The notes under the pieces are model-generated. The model did not search any database, was not told where the DNA came from, and saw only the letters and a list, made by a program, of their open reading frames with translations. Of a stretch of 55,233 nucleotides of DNA, positions 7,560-15,485 are shown piece after piece. Location: NCBI GenBank assembly GCA_027296055.1, contig JAPUJT010000055.1:1-55233 (forward strand), written 5' to 3'. Positions within the stretch are counted from its first letter, which is position 1, and the number at the start of each line of letters is the position of its first letter. A program made the translations under genes and the position numbers. The stretch is from Planctomycetota bacterium (GTDB taxonomy: Bacteria > Planctomycetota > JAPUJT01).

Positions 7560-8908
7560 GCGGCAGGGCTGGGTCCAGCATGACATCCGAAGGCCGAGGC
7601 GAGGATCTCGTCTCCCAGTACGCGATCCATGTCGATGGTGAGGACCGGACGTCCGCCCTTCGCGGGCGCGTGATCTCGATCGCCGTTCGCGAGGATCTGG
7701 ATCTGCTCGGCTGGTTCGAGATCCTTCTCACCCCGGAGGACGAATCGATCCAGACGATCCCGCCGGGGAGCCGGATCGAGATCTGGCTTGGACACGGTGG
7801 AGGGTTGGGTCTCGCAACGATCGGCGAGGTGACCGGCATCCAGCTAGAGAAGGGACGGCGCACCGGGACGCGCATCCGGATCCGGGGACTGGATCCGCTT
7901 CACCGTCTGGCGCGCGGCCGGAGGACCCGTTCGTTCCGAGACAGCCGGACCAGCGATGTAGTGGCCGAGGTGGCACGCGAGCGAGGCCTTCGTGCGGAGG
8001 TCCAGGAGACAGCGTCGGTCCATCCCAGCCTCCTTCAGGCGAACGAGAGCGATTACGCCTTCATCCGGCGCCTGGCCGCTTCGGTCGGGTTCGAGATCTT
8101 CTGGCGGGACGATCGGATCGTCTTCCGATCTCCCGTGTCAGACGAAGATGTTCGATTGTCGCTCAGCGGGGCTCGTCAGATCGAGAGTGTCCGTCTCGAT
8201 CTTTCGACCGCCCGGCAGGTGGGGAGCGTCGAGGTCCGGGGCTGGGACCCCAGGACGAAGGAAGCGATCGTGGGAACGGCGGGTCCCCGGGACGTCTACC
8301 CCCGGATGGGGGGTAAGCGGTCAGGGCCGGAGATGTCACACCAGGCGACAGGTCCGTCCGTGCGCGTCTATGCCCACGAATCGATCTCCCACCAGGAGGA
8401 GGCGGATGAGATCGCCCGTCGGATGCTCTGCCGCATCGCCCTCGAAACGGTTGGCGGGGAGATCCGTGTTGCCGGAGACCCCGCGCTTCGTGTCGGCCGA
8501 CTCCTCGAGATCAACGATGTCGACGAGGAGTTCGATGGAACCTTCTATCTGGCCGGTGTGACGCACACGATGGATGCACGCCGGGGCTACCGGAGCCTGC
8601 TGCGAGTCCGAAGGAATTCCGCCGGCCCCAGACCCGAGGCCACCGTCCGTGAGGTAGTCTCGGGCAAGCCGATGTCCGAGGATGCCACCCCCGCCCCATC
8701 CGAGTTCCGGGTCCTCGACCCGAGCGGCAAGCCCCTGGCCGACCGCCTGATATTCCTTACCCTCCCCGATGGGAGGAGGATCGAGGGTCGAACCGACGGT
8801 AGGGGGGCCGTCGCCTGGCCGGCCGAAGCGGCCAGCGGCAGTCTGGAGGTCGAAATCCCTTCCCTCAGGCCTTCTCCTCTTTCTCCGGTGGGACCCGAAT
8901 CGGAGTAG
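7556..8908 (+). CDS. Phage late-control D / baseplate-hub-like protein (VgrG/gp27 family)
   Basis: About 450 residues. GTG 7556 overlaps the preceding stop (GTGA); ATG 7580 is the alternative start. The first 320 residues follow the phage GPD/VgrG hub plan: an N-terminal beta domain, G-x-D-P-L-H-R-L-A-x-G-R-R-T-R-x-F, S-D-V-V-A-E-V-A, the A-N-E-S-D-Y-A-F-I-R-R-L-A-A-S-V-G-F-E-I-F motif, and a late P-A-L-R-V-G-R-L-L-E-I segment. A carboxypeptidase-regulatory-like beta domain (DPSGKPLADRLIFL...GRTDGRGAVAWP) follows at about 395-440. These proteins cap contractile tails and injection systems, yet no tube, sheath or spike gene is nearby. Its role here is unclear. Confidence 0.75.
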   Translation: MSGRAGSSMTSEGRGEDLVSQYAIHVDGEDRTSALRGRVISIAVREDLDLLGWFEILLTPEDESIQTIPPGSRIEIWLGHGGGLGLATIGEVTGIQLEKGRRTGTRIRIRGLDPLHRLARGRRTRSFRDSRTSDVVAEVARERGLRAEVQETASVHPSLLQANESDYAFIRRLAASVGFEIFWRDDRIVFRSPVSDEDVRLSLSGARQIESVRLDLSTARQVGSVEVRGWDPRTKEAIVGTAGPRDVYPRMGGKRSGPEMSHQATGPSVRVYAHESISHQEEADEIARRMLCRIALETVGGEIRVAGDPALRVGRLLEINDVDEEFDGTFYLAGVTHTMDARRGYRSLLRVRRNSAGPRPEATVREVVSGKPMSEDATPAPSEFRVLDPSGKPLADRLIFLTLPDGRRIEGRTDGRGAVAWPAEAASGSLEVEIPSLRPSPLSPVGPESE

Positions 8909-8913
8909 CGTCG

Positions 8914-9333
8914 ATGGGTGTGCTCTTTCTCTGTACTGCCAATTCCTGTCGGAGCCAGATGGCCGAGGGATACTACCGGTCGCTAGCGCCTTCGTCCCGC
9001 GTCTACAGCGCCGGGACCGCGCCAGGGGACCTGCACCCCATGGCGGTCCGCGTGATGGACGAGGTGGGGATCGACATCTCGACTCATCGATCGAAGTCGA
9101 TCGGTGAGATCCGATCCGACCGGATCGACATCGTGGTCACCCTCTGCGATGACGCGGCGCAGTGCCCGACGCCGACGATGGAAGCCGAGAGGCTCCATTG
9201 GCCGATCGATGATCCAGGCGCGGTGACGGGGACGAAGGAGGAAGCTCTCCTGGCCTTCCGCGCCACCCGCGACGAGATCCGGGCCAACGTCCTCGAGCTC
9301 GTCCGTGCGCGTGAGGATTCGCGGGGAGCGTGA
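8914..9333 (+). CDS. arsC: Arsenate reductase, low-molecular-weight phosphatase (ArsC/thioredoxin) type
   Basis: 139 residues. The phosphatase loop C7-T-A-N-S-C12-R13-S is at the N-terminus, and the two extra redox cysteines of the thioredoxin-coupled class are present at about 78 and 84 (T-L-C-D-D-A-A-Q-C-P). The H-W-P-I-D-D-P-G general-acid region is also there. The enzyme reduces arsenate to arsenite through an intramolecular disulfide relay. No ars regulator or efflux pump is adjacent. It starts five bases after the preceding stop and probably belongs to the same transcript. Confidence 0.9.
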   Translation: MGVLFLCTANSCRSQMAEGYYRSLAPSSRVYSAGTAPGDLHPMAVRVMDEVGIDISTHRSKSIGEIRSDRIDIVVTLCDDAAQCPTPTMEAERLHWPIDDPGAVTGTKEEALLAFRATRDEIRANVLELVRAREDSRGA

Positions 9334-9380
9334 CGCCGTCGGACAGAGGTCGCCGCCAGCGGGCGCAGAGCCGCGATCGC

Positions 9381-9409
9381 TTGCAGGCGGGGCGTATCGG
9401 GGCTAGAAT
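9381..9409 (+). promoter_or_regulatory. Putative sigma-70-type promoter for the SDR gene
   Basis: TTGCAG (9381-9386), a 17-base spacer, then TAGAAT (9404-9409) in the intergenic stretch 9334-9486. Predicted leader about 70 bases, ending in a GGAGGAGG ribosome-binding site. Confidence 0.55.
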
Positions 9410-9486
9410 CGACCCTTCCACCGAAAGAGAGAGACAGAAACCTGCGGCGTCGGCGATGGCATCCGATCCGCACGGAGGAGGAATCA

Positions 9487-10281
9487 ATGACGGAAAGCCT
9501 CAAGGGCTGGGCGGTCATCCTCGGAGCGTCCAGCGGCTTCGGGGGGTCGGCGGCGGTCAACCTCGCACGCGCCGGGATGGACATCGTGGGCGTACACCTG
9601 GATCGCAAAGGCACGCTCCCGAACGCGGAGCGGATCAAGTCCGAGATCGAGGGGATGGGTCGCAAGGCGCTCTTCTTCAACATAAACGCCTCCGACGCTG
9701 GAAAGAGACAGGGAGTCATCGACGAGCTGAAGAAGCAGGAAAACGGGGAAGGCCCTCCTGTGCGAGTGCTGTTTCATTCTCTCGCCTTCGGGACGCTGAG
9801 ACCCTACGTATCGAAGGACCCCGGCGATACGATCTCCAAGGCCCAGATGGAGATGACGATCGACGTGATGGCGAACAGCCTCGTCTACTGGGTCCAGGAT
9901 CTCGTCCACCTGGGGCTGATGGGGAAGGGGTCCAGGGTGTTCTCGATGACCAGCGCGGGAAGCTCGAGGATCTGGCCCTTTTACGGGGCTGTCTCCGCGG
10001 CCAAGGCGGCGCTCGAATCTCACACCCGCCAGCTGGCCGTAGAGATGGGTCCAATGGGTATCACGGCGAACTGCCTTCGGGCCGGCGTGACCGACACCCC
10101 GTCCTTGCGAAAGATCCCGGGTCACGAGGAGATGATCGACTGGGTGAAGGAGAAGAACCCGGGCGGTCGTTTGACGACGCCGGACGATGTAGCCGCCGTG
10201 CTCATCAGTTTGTGCCAGGAGGGGACGGAGTGGTGCTCCGGAAACGTCATAGGCGTCGATGGGGGAGAATACCTCGTCTGA
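9487..10281 (+). CDS. Enoyl-ACP-reductase-like short-chain dehydrogenase
   Basis: 264 residues with a GGAGGAGGA ribosome-binding site. The dinucleotide motif is L-G-A-S-S-G-F-G-G (12-20). The active site has Tyr166 and Lys173 spaced Y-x6-K, which is the enoyl-ACP reductase (FabI/FabL) pattern rather than the Y-x3-K of classic SDRs, followed by A-A-L-E-S-H-T-R-Q-L-A. The end G-N-V-I-G-V-D-G-G-E-Y is typical. It probably catalyses the NAD(P)H-dependent last step of fatty-acid elongation or a related reduction. It has its own promoter and sits alone between arsC and modA. Confidence 0.8.
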   Translation: MTESLKGWAVILGASSGFGGSAAVNLARAGMDIVGVHLDRKGTLPNAERIKSEIEGMGRKALFFNINASDAGKRQGVIDELKKQENGEGPPVRVLFHSLAFGTLRPYVSKDPGDTISKAQMEMTIDVMANSLVYWVQDLVHLGLMGKGSRVFSMTSAGSSRIWPFYGAVSAAKAALESHTRQLAVEMGPMGITANCLRAGVTDTPSLRKIPGHEEMIDWVKEKNPGGRLTTPDDVAAVLISLCQEGTEWCSGNVIGVDGGEYLV

Positions 10282-10348
10282 GGCGTGAGATCGCTTCGAT
10301 TACCGTCAGGGGCTCCGAGAGGGGCCCCTTTCTGATCGCGCATCCGTC

Positions 10349-11134
10349 ATGAAACGATCCGGGATCTCCTTGAGGTTCGTTACTATCGCGATCGCCATGA
10401 CCATGGTGGTCGTCTGGTGGATCGGACATGACGCTGGGCCTCCGGCGCCGCTCGTCTTCGCGGCTTCTAGCCTGACCGACTACCTGGAGGATGCGGCGGG
10501 TAGGTTCCGCGACCACGAGGGAAAGGCCGTTCGACTTCATTTTGGTTCCTCCGCCATCCTGAAGAGGCAGATCGAGGCAGGGGCGGGGGCGGACCTGTTC
10601 GTCTCGGCGAGTCCCGTAGAGATCGATGCCCTGGAGAAGGCGGGACGCGTGGTTCGCCGAGCCGACCTCTTGCGCAACCGGCTCGTCCTGGTGGAGAAAG
10701 ATTCGCGACCCGGGTGGCAGGAACGCTGGGAGGCGGGGGCGAAGGCGGTGCTGCGACCGGAGATCGAGCGGGTCGCGATTGGCGATCCGGACGCATCTCC
10801 GGTGGGCCGGTACGCGCGACAAGCCCTCACGGGGATGGGCCTCTGGGAGGGTTTGCAGGGGCGATTGCTGCAGGGTGTCCATGCTCGTCAGGCGCTCCAG
10901 TACGCGAGGAGCGGAGAAGCGGACCTGGCCATCGTCTATCAAACGGACGCCAGAGGTGTGGAGGGCCTGAGAACGATCTATACCTTTCCCTCGGAGGCCC
11001 ATTCCCCCATCCTCTATGTCGGAGCCGTGGTGCAGGGAGGAGATCAGGCGGACATCGCCGGTGACTTTCTCGACTATCTCGCCCACCGCGTCCGCCACGG
11101 TATGATCCACGAACACGGATTCAGCTATCCATAG
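10349..11134 (+). CDS. modA: Molybdate ABC transporter substrate-binding protein
   Basis: 261 residues. An N-terminal hydrophobic signal/anchor (about 8-26) is followed by the ModA fold: V-F-A-A-S-S-L-T-D, the oxyanion-site segment F-G-S-S-A-I-L-K-R-Q-I-E-x-G-A-x-A-D-L-F-V-S-A, and D-P-x-x-S-P-V-G-R-Y-A-R-Q-A. In E. coli ModA Ser and backbone amides of these loops bind molybdate or tungstate. It is the first gene of modABC, eight bases before modB. Confidence 0.92.
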   Translation: MKRSGISLRFVTIAIAMTMVVVWWIGHDAGPPAPLVFAASSLTDYLEDAAGRFRDHEGKAVRLHFGSSAILKRQIEAGAGADLFVSASPVEIDALEKAGRVVRRADLLRNRLVLVEKDSRPGWQERWEAGAKAVLRPEIERVAIGDPDASPVGRYARQALTGMGLWEGLQGRLLQGVHARQALQYARSGEADLAIVYQTDARGVEGLRTIYTFPSEAHSPILYVGAVVQGGDQADIAGDFLDYLAHRVRHGMIHEHGFSYP

Positions 11135-11142
11135 CGAGCGCC

Positions 11143-11811
11143 ATGGACCCCAGGGTTTTCTATCCGGTGATCGTATCGCTGCAGGTCGCCATCACGAGCA
11201 CGATACTCGTGATGCCTCCGGCGATCGGGATCGCCTGGGTCCTCGCCAAGTCGCGGCTGCCGGGCAAGTCGGCGATCGACGCGATCACTAGCCTTCCCCT
11301 GGTTCTTCCTCCGGTCGTCACCGGTTTTCTCCTCCTCCTGATCCTGGGGAGGGAGGGACCACTGGGCGGGTTCCTCGAGAATCGGCTTGGCCTGAGAATC
11401 ATCTTCACCTGGTGGGCGGCCGTCGCCGCCTCGGCGATCGTCTCCTTGCCCCTGGCCATACGGGCGATCGTGCCGGCGATGGAGTCGATCGACCCTTCCC
11501 TCGAATCGACCGCCAGGACCCTGGGCGCCTCCGAATGGATCGTGTTTCGCCGGGTGACGCTTCCGTTGTCGATCCGGGGGCTGATCGGCGGGGGTGTGCT
11601 CGCTTTCGCCCGAAGTCTGGGAGAGTTCGGCGCGACCTTCGTGGCGGCAGGGAGCATCCCGGGCGAGACGGAGACGATCCCGATCGCCATCTACCGCTCA
11701 CTTTCGATAGGGGACGACTCTCGCGCCGTGACCCTCGCCGGAATCTCGGCAATCCTCGCCTTTGTCGCCCTGTGGATTTCGCATCGCTACTTCATGCAGA
11801 GGAAGAAGTGA
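11143..11811 (+). CDS. modB: Molybdate ABC transporter permease
   Basis: 222 residues with five hydrophobic segments. The cytoplasmic coupling loop E-S-T-A-R-T-L-G-A-S-E-W-I-V-F-R-R-V-T-L-P is the EAA motif that docks to the ATPase, and S-L-P-L-V-L-P-P-V-V-T-G and A-R-S-L-G-E-F-G-A-T are hallmark ModB/CysT segments. TGA overlaps the modC start codon (TGATG), indicating translational coupling. Confidence 0.93.
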   Translation: MDPRVFYPVIVSLQVAITSTILVMPPAIGIAWVLAKSRLPGKSAIDAITSLPLVLPPVVTGFLLLLILGREGPLGGFLENRLGLRIIFTWWAAVAASAIVSLPLAIRAIVPAMESIDPSLESTARTLGASEWIVFRRVTLPLSIRGLIGGGVLAFARSLGEFGATFVAAGSIPGETETIPIAIYRSLSIGDDSRAVTLAGISAILAFVALWISHRYFMQRKK

Positions 11812-12893
11812 TGCCCGCGCTCGTGGCTCGAATCCAGAAGTCACTCGGTGCCTTCTATCTCGATCTGGATCTGAGCCTGGAGAAGGGCTGGGGCTCCCTC
11901 TTCGGTCGATCGGGGGCCGGAAAGACGACGGCGCTTCATTGCATAGCGGGGATTCTACGGCCCGATGATGGTGAGATCCGGATCGGCGAGAACAGGGTTT
12001 ACTCCCACGAGGCAAGAATCGAACGTCGGGTCAGGGATCGGGGCATCGGGTTGGTTCCCCCCGGCGGGGCCCTCTTTCCTCACCTCGACGTCCGGGAGAA
12101 CCTCCTCTTCGGGGCCGCCCGAAAGGATCGAGGGGAGGTTCCGGACCTGGAGACGGTTGTTGAACTCCTCGAGATCGGAGGCCTGCTGGAACGGCGGCCG
12201 TCGGAGATATCCACCGGCGAGGTCCAGCGAGTCGCCATCGGGAGGGCGATCCTGTCGGGGCCGAGGCTCCTGCTCCTCGACGAGCCACTCTCGTCCCTCG
12301 ACGCACCTCTGCGGCGGCGGATCGTCCGGTATCTCGCCCGGATCAAGGAGGAGCTGTCGATACCCTGCCTCTATGTCACACATTCACTGGGAGAAGTGCT
12401 CACACTCTGCGATCACGTCGCCGTCCTCGATGGCGGTCAGGTGATCACGGCAGGCCGGCCGCTCGAAGTTCTGTCGCGGCCGCGGCATCTGGTCGTGGCC
12501 GATCTCACGGGCATGGAGAACATCCTGTCGCTCGCGGTGGCGGAGCACCTCCGCTCCGAGGGGATCACGCGCCTCCGACTGGGGACGCAGATCCTCGAGG
12601 CGCCCCTGTGTGAGACGGAGGTGGGCTCGGCGGTTCGCGTCGGATTTCGCGCGGAAGAGGTGATCCTGGCGACGGAGCCACCCGGACCGACCAGCGCCAG
12701 GAACTCCATCAAGGGGAGGATCGCCTCGATCGAGGAGGAGGGGGATGAGGCGCGTGTCACGGTGGACTGCGGGGAGAAGATCCTGGCGCGGATCACGCTG
12801 GGGTCGCTACGGAGCCTCGGCCTGGGCGAGGGTCGCGAGGTGACGCTAATCCTGAAGGCGCGCTCCTGCCACTACCTGGAGCAAGAGGTTTGA
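11811..12893 (+). CDS. modC: Molybdate ABC transporter ATP-binding protein with unusual Q-loop
   Basis: 360 residues. Walker A is G-R-S-G-A-G-K-T-T (32-40), Walker B L-L-L-L-D-E-P (152-158) and the switch His is 190. The C-terminal 110 residues form the molybdate-binding (MOP/TOBE) regulatory domain: S-A-R-N-S-I-K-G-R-I and K-I-L-A-R-I-T. Two catalytic motifs deviate. The Q-loop reads G-L-V-P-P-G-G-A-L-F-P-H-L, so the conserved glutamine is missing, and the signature is I-S-T-G-E-V-Q instead of L-S-G-G-E-x-Q. The surrounding residues are well conserved, so the gene looks functional but possibly with altered ATPase coupling. ATG 11811 overlaps the modB stop. Confidence 0.9.
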   Translation: MPALVARIQKSLGAFYLDLDLSLEKGWGSLFGRSGAGKTTALHCIAGILRPDDGEIRIGENRVYSHEARIERRVRDRGIGLVPPGGALFPHLDVRENLLFGAARKDRGEVPDLETVVELLEIGGLLERRPSEISTGEVQRVAIGRAILSGPRLLLLDEPLSSLDAPLRRRIVRYLARIKEELSIPCLYVTHSLGEVLTLCDHVAVLDGGQVITAGRPLEVLSRPRHLVVADLTGMENILSLAVAEHLRSEGITRLRLGTQILEAPLCETEVGSAVRVGFRAEEVILATEPPGPTSARNSIKGRIASIEEEGDEARVTVDCGEKILARITLGSLRSLGLGEGREVTLILKARSCHYLEQEV

Positions 12894-12923
12894 TCCGCCT
12901 GCCTGATCGGTCGACCGCAGGTG

Positions 12924-13505
12924 CTACGCGTGTTTCTCGAACCACTCTCCGGGCTTGCTCGTGTCGATCGGATCGTCGCCTTTTTTCCAATCGATGGGGC
13001 AAACCGTCCCGTGCTCGCTGTGCTCCTTGTAGGCATCCGTCAGACGGAGAACCTCATCGACGCTACGACCGATGGGGAAGTTGTTCACCTGCATCGCCTG
13101 GAGGACCCCCTCCGGATCGATCAGGAATAGCCCACGGAAGGCCAACCCGGTGGCCTCGTGGAGGACGCCGTAGTCGATGGCCATCTTCTTGGTGAAATCG
13201 CCCAGGATCGGGTACTTGCAGCCCTCGATGCCGCCCTTCTTTCGCGGCGTTTCGAGCCACGCCTTGTGGGAGAACTTGCTGTCGGTCGATACCCCCACCA
13301 CTTCGACGCCACGCTCCTTGAACTCCGGCAACCTGTCGGAGAAAGCGTTGATCTCGGTGGGTCACACGAAAGTGAAATCGGCCGGATAGAAGTAGAGAAT
13401 GAGCCACTTCCCCTTGAAGTCGGCGAGGGAGAAGCTCTTGAACTCTCCGTTGTGGATGCCGTCCTGGGTGAAGTCCGGCGCCGGATTCCCTATCTGTAGG
13501 GACAT
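12924..13505 (-). CDS. Selenocysteine-containing 2-Cys peroxiredoxin (AhpC/PrxU type, Sec48)
   Basis: 193 residues when the in-frame UGA at 13362-13364 is read as selenocysteine. ATG 13503-13505 follows AAAGGAG. The N-terminus I-G-N-P-A-P-D-F-T, then Y-F-Y-P-A-D-F-T-F-V-U-P-T-E-I, is the peroxiredoxin active site with UGA exactly at the peroxidatic cysteine. Downstream are V-V-G-V-S-T-D-S-K-F-S-H-K-A-W and R-G-L-F-L-I-D-P-E-G, and the resolving cysteine is Cys169 in G-T-V-C-P-I-D-W. A nine-base-loop hairpin containing GGU follows the UGA. Sec-containing peroxiredoxins are known and reduce H2O2 or organic peroxides. An annotator ignoring Sec would call only the portion from 13331. It is the last gene of a minus-strand redox cluster. 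Confidence 0.92.
13323..13341 (-). promoter_or_regulatory. SECIS-like hairpin of the peroxiredoxin gene
   Basis: On the minus strand CUCCG pairs with CGGAG around the loop ACAGGUUGC. GGU begins 28 bases after the UGA, somewhat farther than in the other two candidates but within the range of known bacterial SECIS elements. Confidence 0.55.
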
Positions 13506-13579
13506 GAGGGCTCCTTTCGATGTTCGAGAAACTGATGGTCAGATAGGATACGGTCCCGCGACCTCATTCAAAGGGAATT

Positions 13580-14386
13580 TTAGTCTTCGGAAAGCTCGAA
13601 GGTGACCTGTGTCTCCTTGAGGGGGGTTACCTCGACCTCCTGGGAGAGGACGATGGGATCCGAGAAGACGTAGCCCTTGATCGACTCCTCCCCCGTCCGC
13701 GGGTCCTTCACCGAATCCTTCTCGACGATCCGCCATCCCTCGTGCCATGCGTTCAATGTGTACTTGCCCGGGGGGATGTCCTCGATCTGGAACTTTCCTT
13801 CCTTGTCCGTGATCACGTAGTACGGGTGGTCGACCACGTGAATGTAGCCGGTCATCCATCCGTGACCGGCATCGCAGACGACGCGGGCGATCCCCACCCT
13901 CCGGAAGGGCCTCGTCTCGACCATCCCCTTCTTGGGAAAGGCGATGTTGTAGGGGGCGGCGCCACGCATGTGAATATTGTGCAGGGTATCGTCGCTCGTG
14001 GTCATCTCCAGCTTCCCCTTCCGGGGAAGGACGAACATCCGGGGGTGGTACTCGCAGCCCTTCTGGTCGAGCCTTTGCTTCTTCGGTAGTGTGAAGAGGG
14101 GTTTTCCCTTCGCCATCTTCTCGAGATAGACCACCGTCATCTCGACTCCGCCCGCCTCCGAGATGACGAGGCGCCTGGAAGGCTTGGTCGGCGAGTCGCC
14201 GACCTGGCAGGTCTCGATGTTCTTGTCGATACGGAACGGCTCGATCCGTGGCCGCTCTCCCTTCCACAGGACGGTCCCGGTGATCGAGCCCCCATCCGGG
14301 ACATCGATCTCTTCATAGACCCTTTTCTTCTGCGGCCCCGGAGTGGCGAGGAGGGCGAGCAGAGGCAATACCCATAGAGGCTTCAT
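13580..14386 (-). CDS. Cupredoxin-like exported protein with carboxypeptidase-regulatory-like domain
   Basis: 268 residues with a signal peptide (MKPLWVLPLLALLATPG). The middle holds type-1-copper-like ligands: His136 in D-T-L-H-N-I-H-M and the cluster C171-D-A-G-H175-G-W-M178, the Cys-x3-His-x2-Met arrangement of blue copper sites. An earlier C-E-Y-H-P-R segment (111-116) is also conserved-looking. Residues about 180-215 (D-H-P-Y-Y-V-I-T-D-K-E-G-K-F-Q-I-E-D-I-P-P-G-K-Y) are a carboxypeptidase-regulatory-like beta fold common in methylamine-utilisation-type proteins. Probably a periplasmic electron carrier for the adjacent di-heme peroxidase, 13 bases upstream; that pairing is inferred. Confidence 0.75.
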   Translation of the reverse strand: MKPLWVLPLLALLATPGPQKKRVYEEIDVPDGGSITGTVLWKGERPRIEPFRIDKNIETCQVGDSPTKPSRRLVISEAGGVEMTVVYLEKMAKGKPLFTLPKKQRLDQKGCEYHPRMFVLPRKGKLEMTTSDDTLHNIHMRGAAPYNIAFPKKGMVETRPFRRVGIARVVCDAGHGWMTGYIHVVDHPYYVITDKEGKFQIEDIPPGKYTLNAWHEGWRIVEKDSVKDPRTGEESIKGYVFSDPIVLSQEVEVTPLKETQVTFELSED

Positions 14387-14399
14387 GTCGGACCGTCTC

Positions 14400-15470
14400 C
14401 TATTCGGGAAGGGGTGGCGGGCTCCCGTTCGGACGGATCTCTCCCGTGAGAGCCTCGAGGAGGGCTATGAGGTCCTTCTTGTCCCGTGCGGACAGATTCA
14501 GCAGTTTCATCTCCTTGTCGAGATTCGGATTCTTGTTGCCGCCGCGGTCGTAGAAGTCGATGACGTCTTCGAGCGTCGCCTCGCTACCGTCATGCATGTA
14601 GGGCGCGGTGAGGGCTACGTCGCGGAGCGTCGGCGTCTTGAAGGCGCCTTTGTCCGCCTCCTCCCGTTTACTCTTCGGGAGGGCGCCCCAACGACCCAGG
14701 TCCGGCTCCGTCGCCTCGATCCCGACACCGAGGTTATGATAGACGTCGTCCGTGAAATTGGATCCCGCGTGGCAGGTGCTGCAGTTCCCCCTCTTCGACT
14801 TGAATATCGTGAGCCCTCGGGTGGCCGACTCGTTCAGCGCCGACGTATCTCCGGCCTCGAAGCGATCCACGGGAGAATCCCCGGAGAGCAGCGTCCGCTC
14901 GAAGGCGGCGATGGCTTTCGCGATGCCTGACGCAGTGACCGGGGTCCCGAAGACCGACTTGAACTGCTCGACGTAGCCCGTCACCTTCGACAGGGTCGCC
15001 TCCACACCTCGAAGCGTGTGGCCCATCTCGATCGGGTTTTGAATCGGGCCCAGCGCCTGAGCCTCCAGCGTCGGCTCGCGCCCGTCCCAGAACTGCACCT
15101 TGTTGTAGCCGGAGTTGATGACGGTCGGGGCGCTGCGGTTGCCTTTCTGTCCGCCGACGCCGGTGGCGACCGCCTTCCCGTTCGACCAACCCAGCATCGG
15201 ATCATGGCAAGTGGCGCAGGAGATGGTCCCGTCTATGGAGAGGCGCGGGTCCCAGAAGAGCTGTCTTCCGAGGGCGATCTTCTCTTTCGACATCAGGTTG
15301 TCTTCGGGTACGGGCATGTACGGGTCGAGCCCGAGGACGTCGATCTCGTACTCCTCCTCTTCTTCCTGTTCTTGCGCGGCGGCGGCCACAAGGAGTGATA
15401 GGGCCCCCGCCCCGATGAGAAAGGTGAGAAGGCCCATCCCCGCATACCATCTGAGAGTACGTCGAATCAT
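14400..15470 (-). CDS. Di-heme cytochrome c peroxidase (CcpA/MauG family)
   Basis: 356 residues with an N-terminal membrane anchor or signal (9-30) and a Glu-rich linker. Two c-type haem sites are present: C85-A-T-C-H89 and C230-S-T-C-H234. The family motifs L-G-R-Q-L-F-W-D-P-R-L-S and F-K-T-P-T-L-R-D-V-A-L-T-A-P-Y-M-H-D-G are intact; the Met in the latter is the usual axial ligand. The protein should act in the periplasm, reducing H2O2 with electrons from a small carrier, or oxidising a partner as MauG does. It lies between the cupredoxin-like gene and a lipoprotein gene with 13-15 base gaps, so all three are likely one operon. Confidence 0.92.
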   Translation of the reverse strand: MIRRTLRWYAGMGLLTFLIGAGALSLLVAAAAQEQEEEEEYEIDVLGLDPYMPVPEDNLMSKEKIALGRQLFWDPRLSIDGTISCATCHDPMLGWSNGKAVATGVGGQKGNRSAPTVINSGYNKVQFWDGREPTLEAQALGPIQNPIEMGHTLRGVEATLSKVTGYVEQFKSVFGTPVTASGIAKAIAAFERTLLSGDSPVDRFEAGDTSALNESATRGLTIFKSKRGNCSTCHAGSNFTDDVYHNLGVGIEATEPDLGRWGALPKSKREEADKGAFKTPTLRDVALTAPYMHDGSEATLEDVIDFYDRGGNKNPNLDKEMKLLNLSARDKKDLIALLEALTGEIRPNGSPPPLPE

Positions 15471-15485
15471 CCCACCCCCTCTCGT

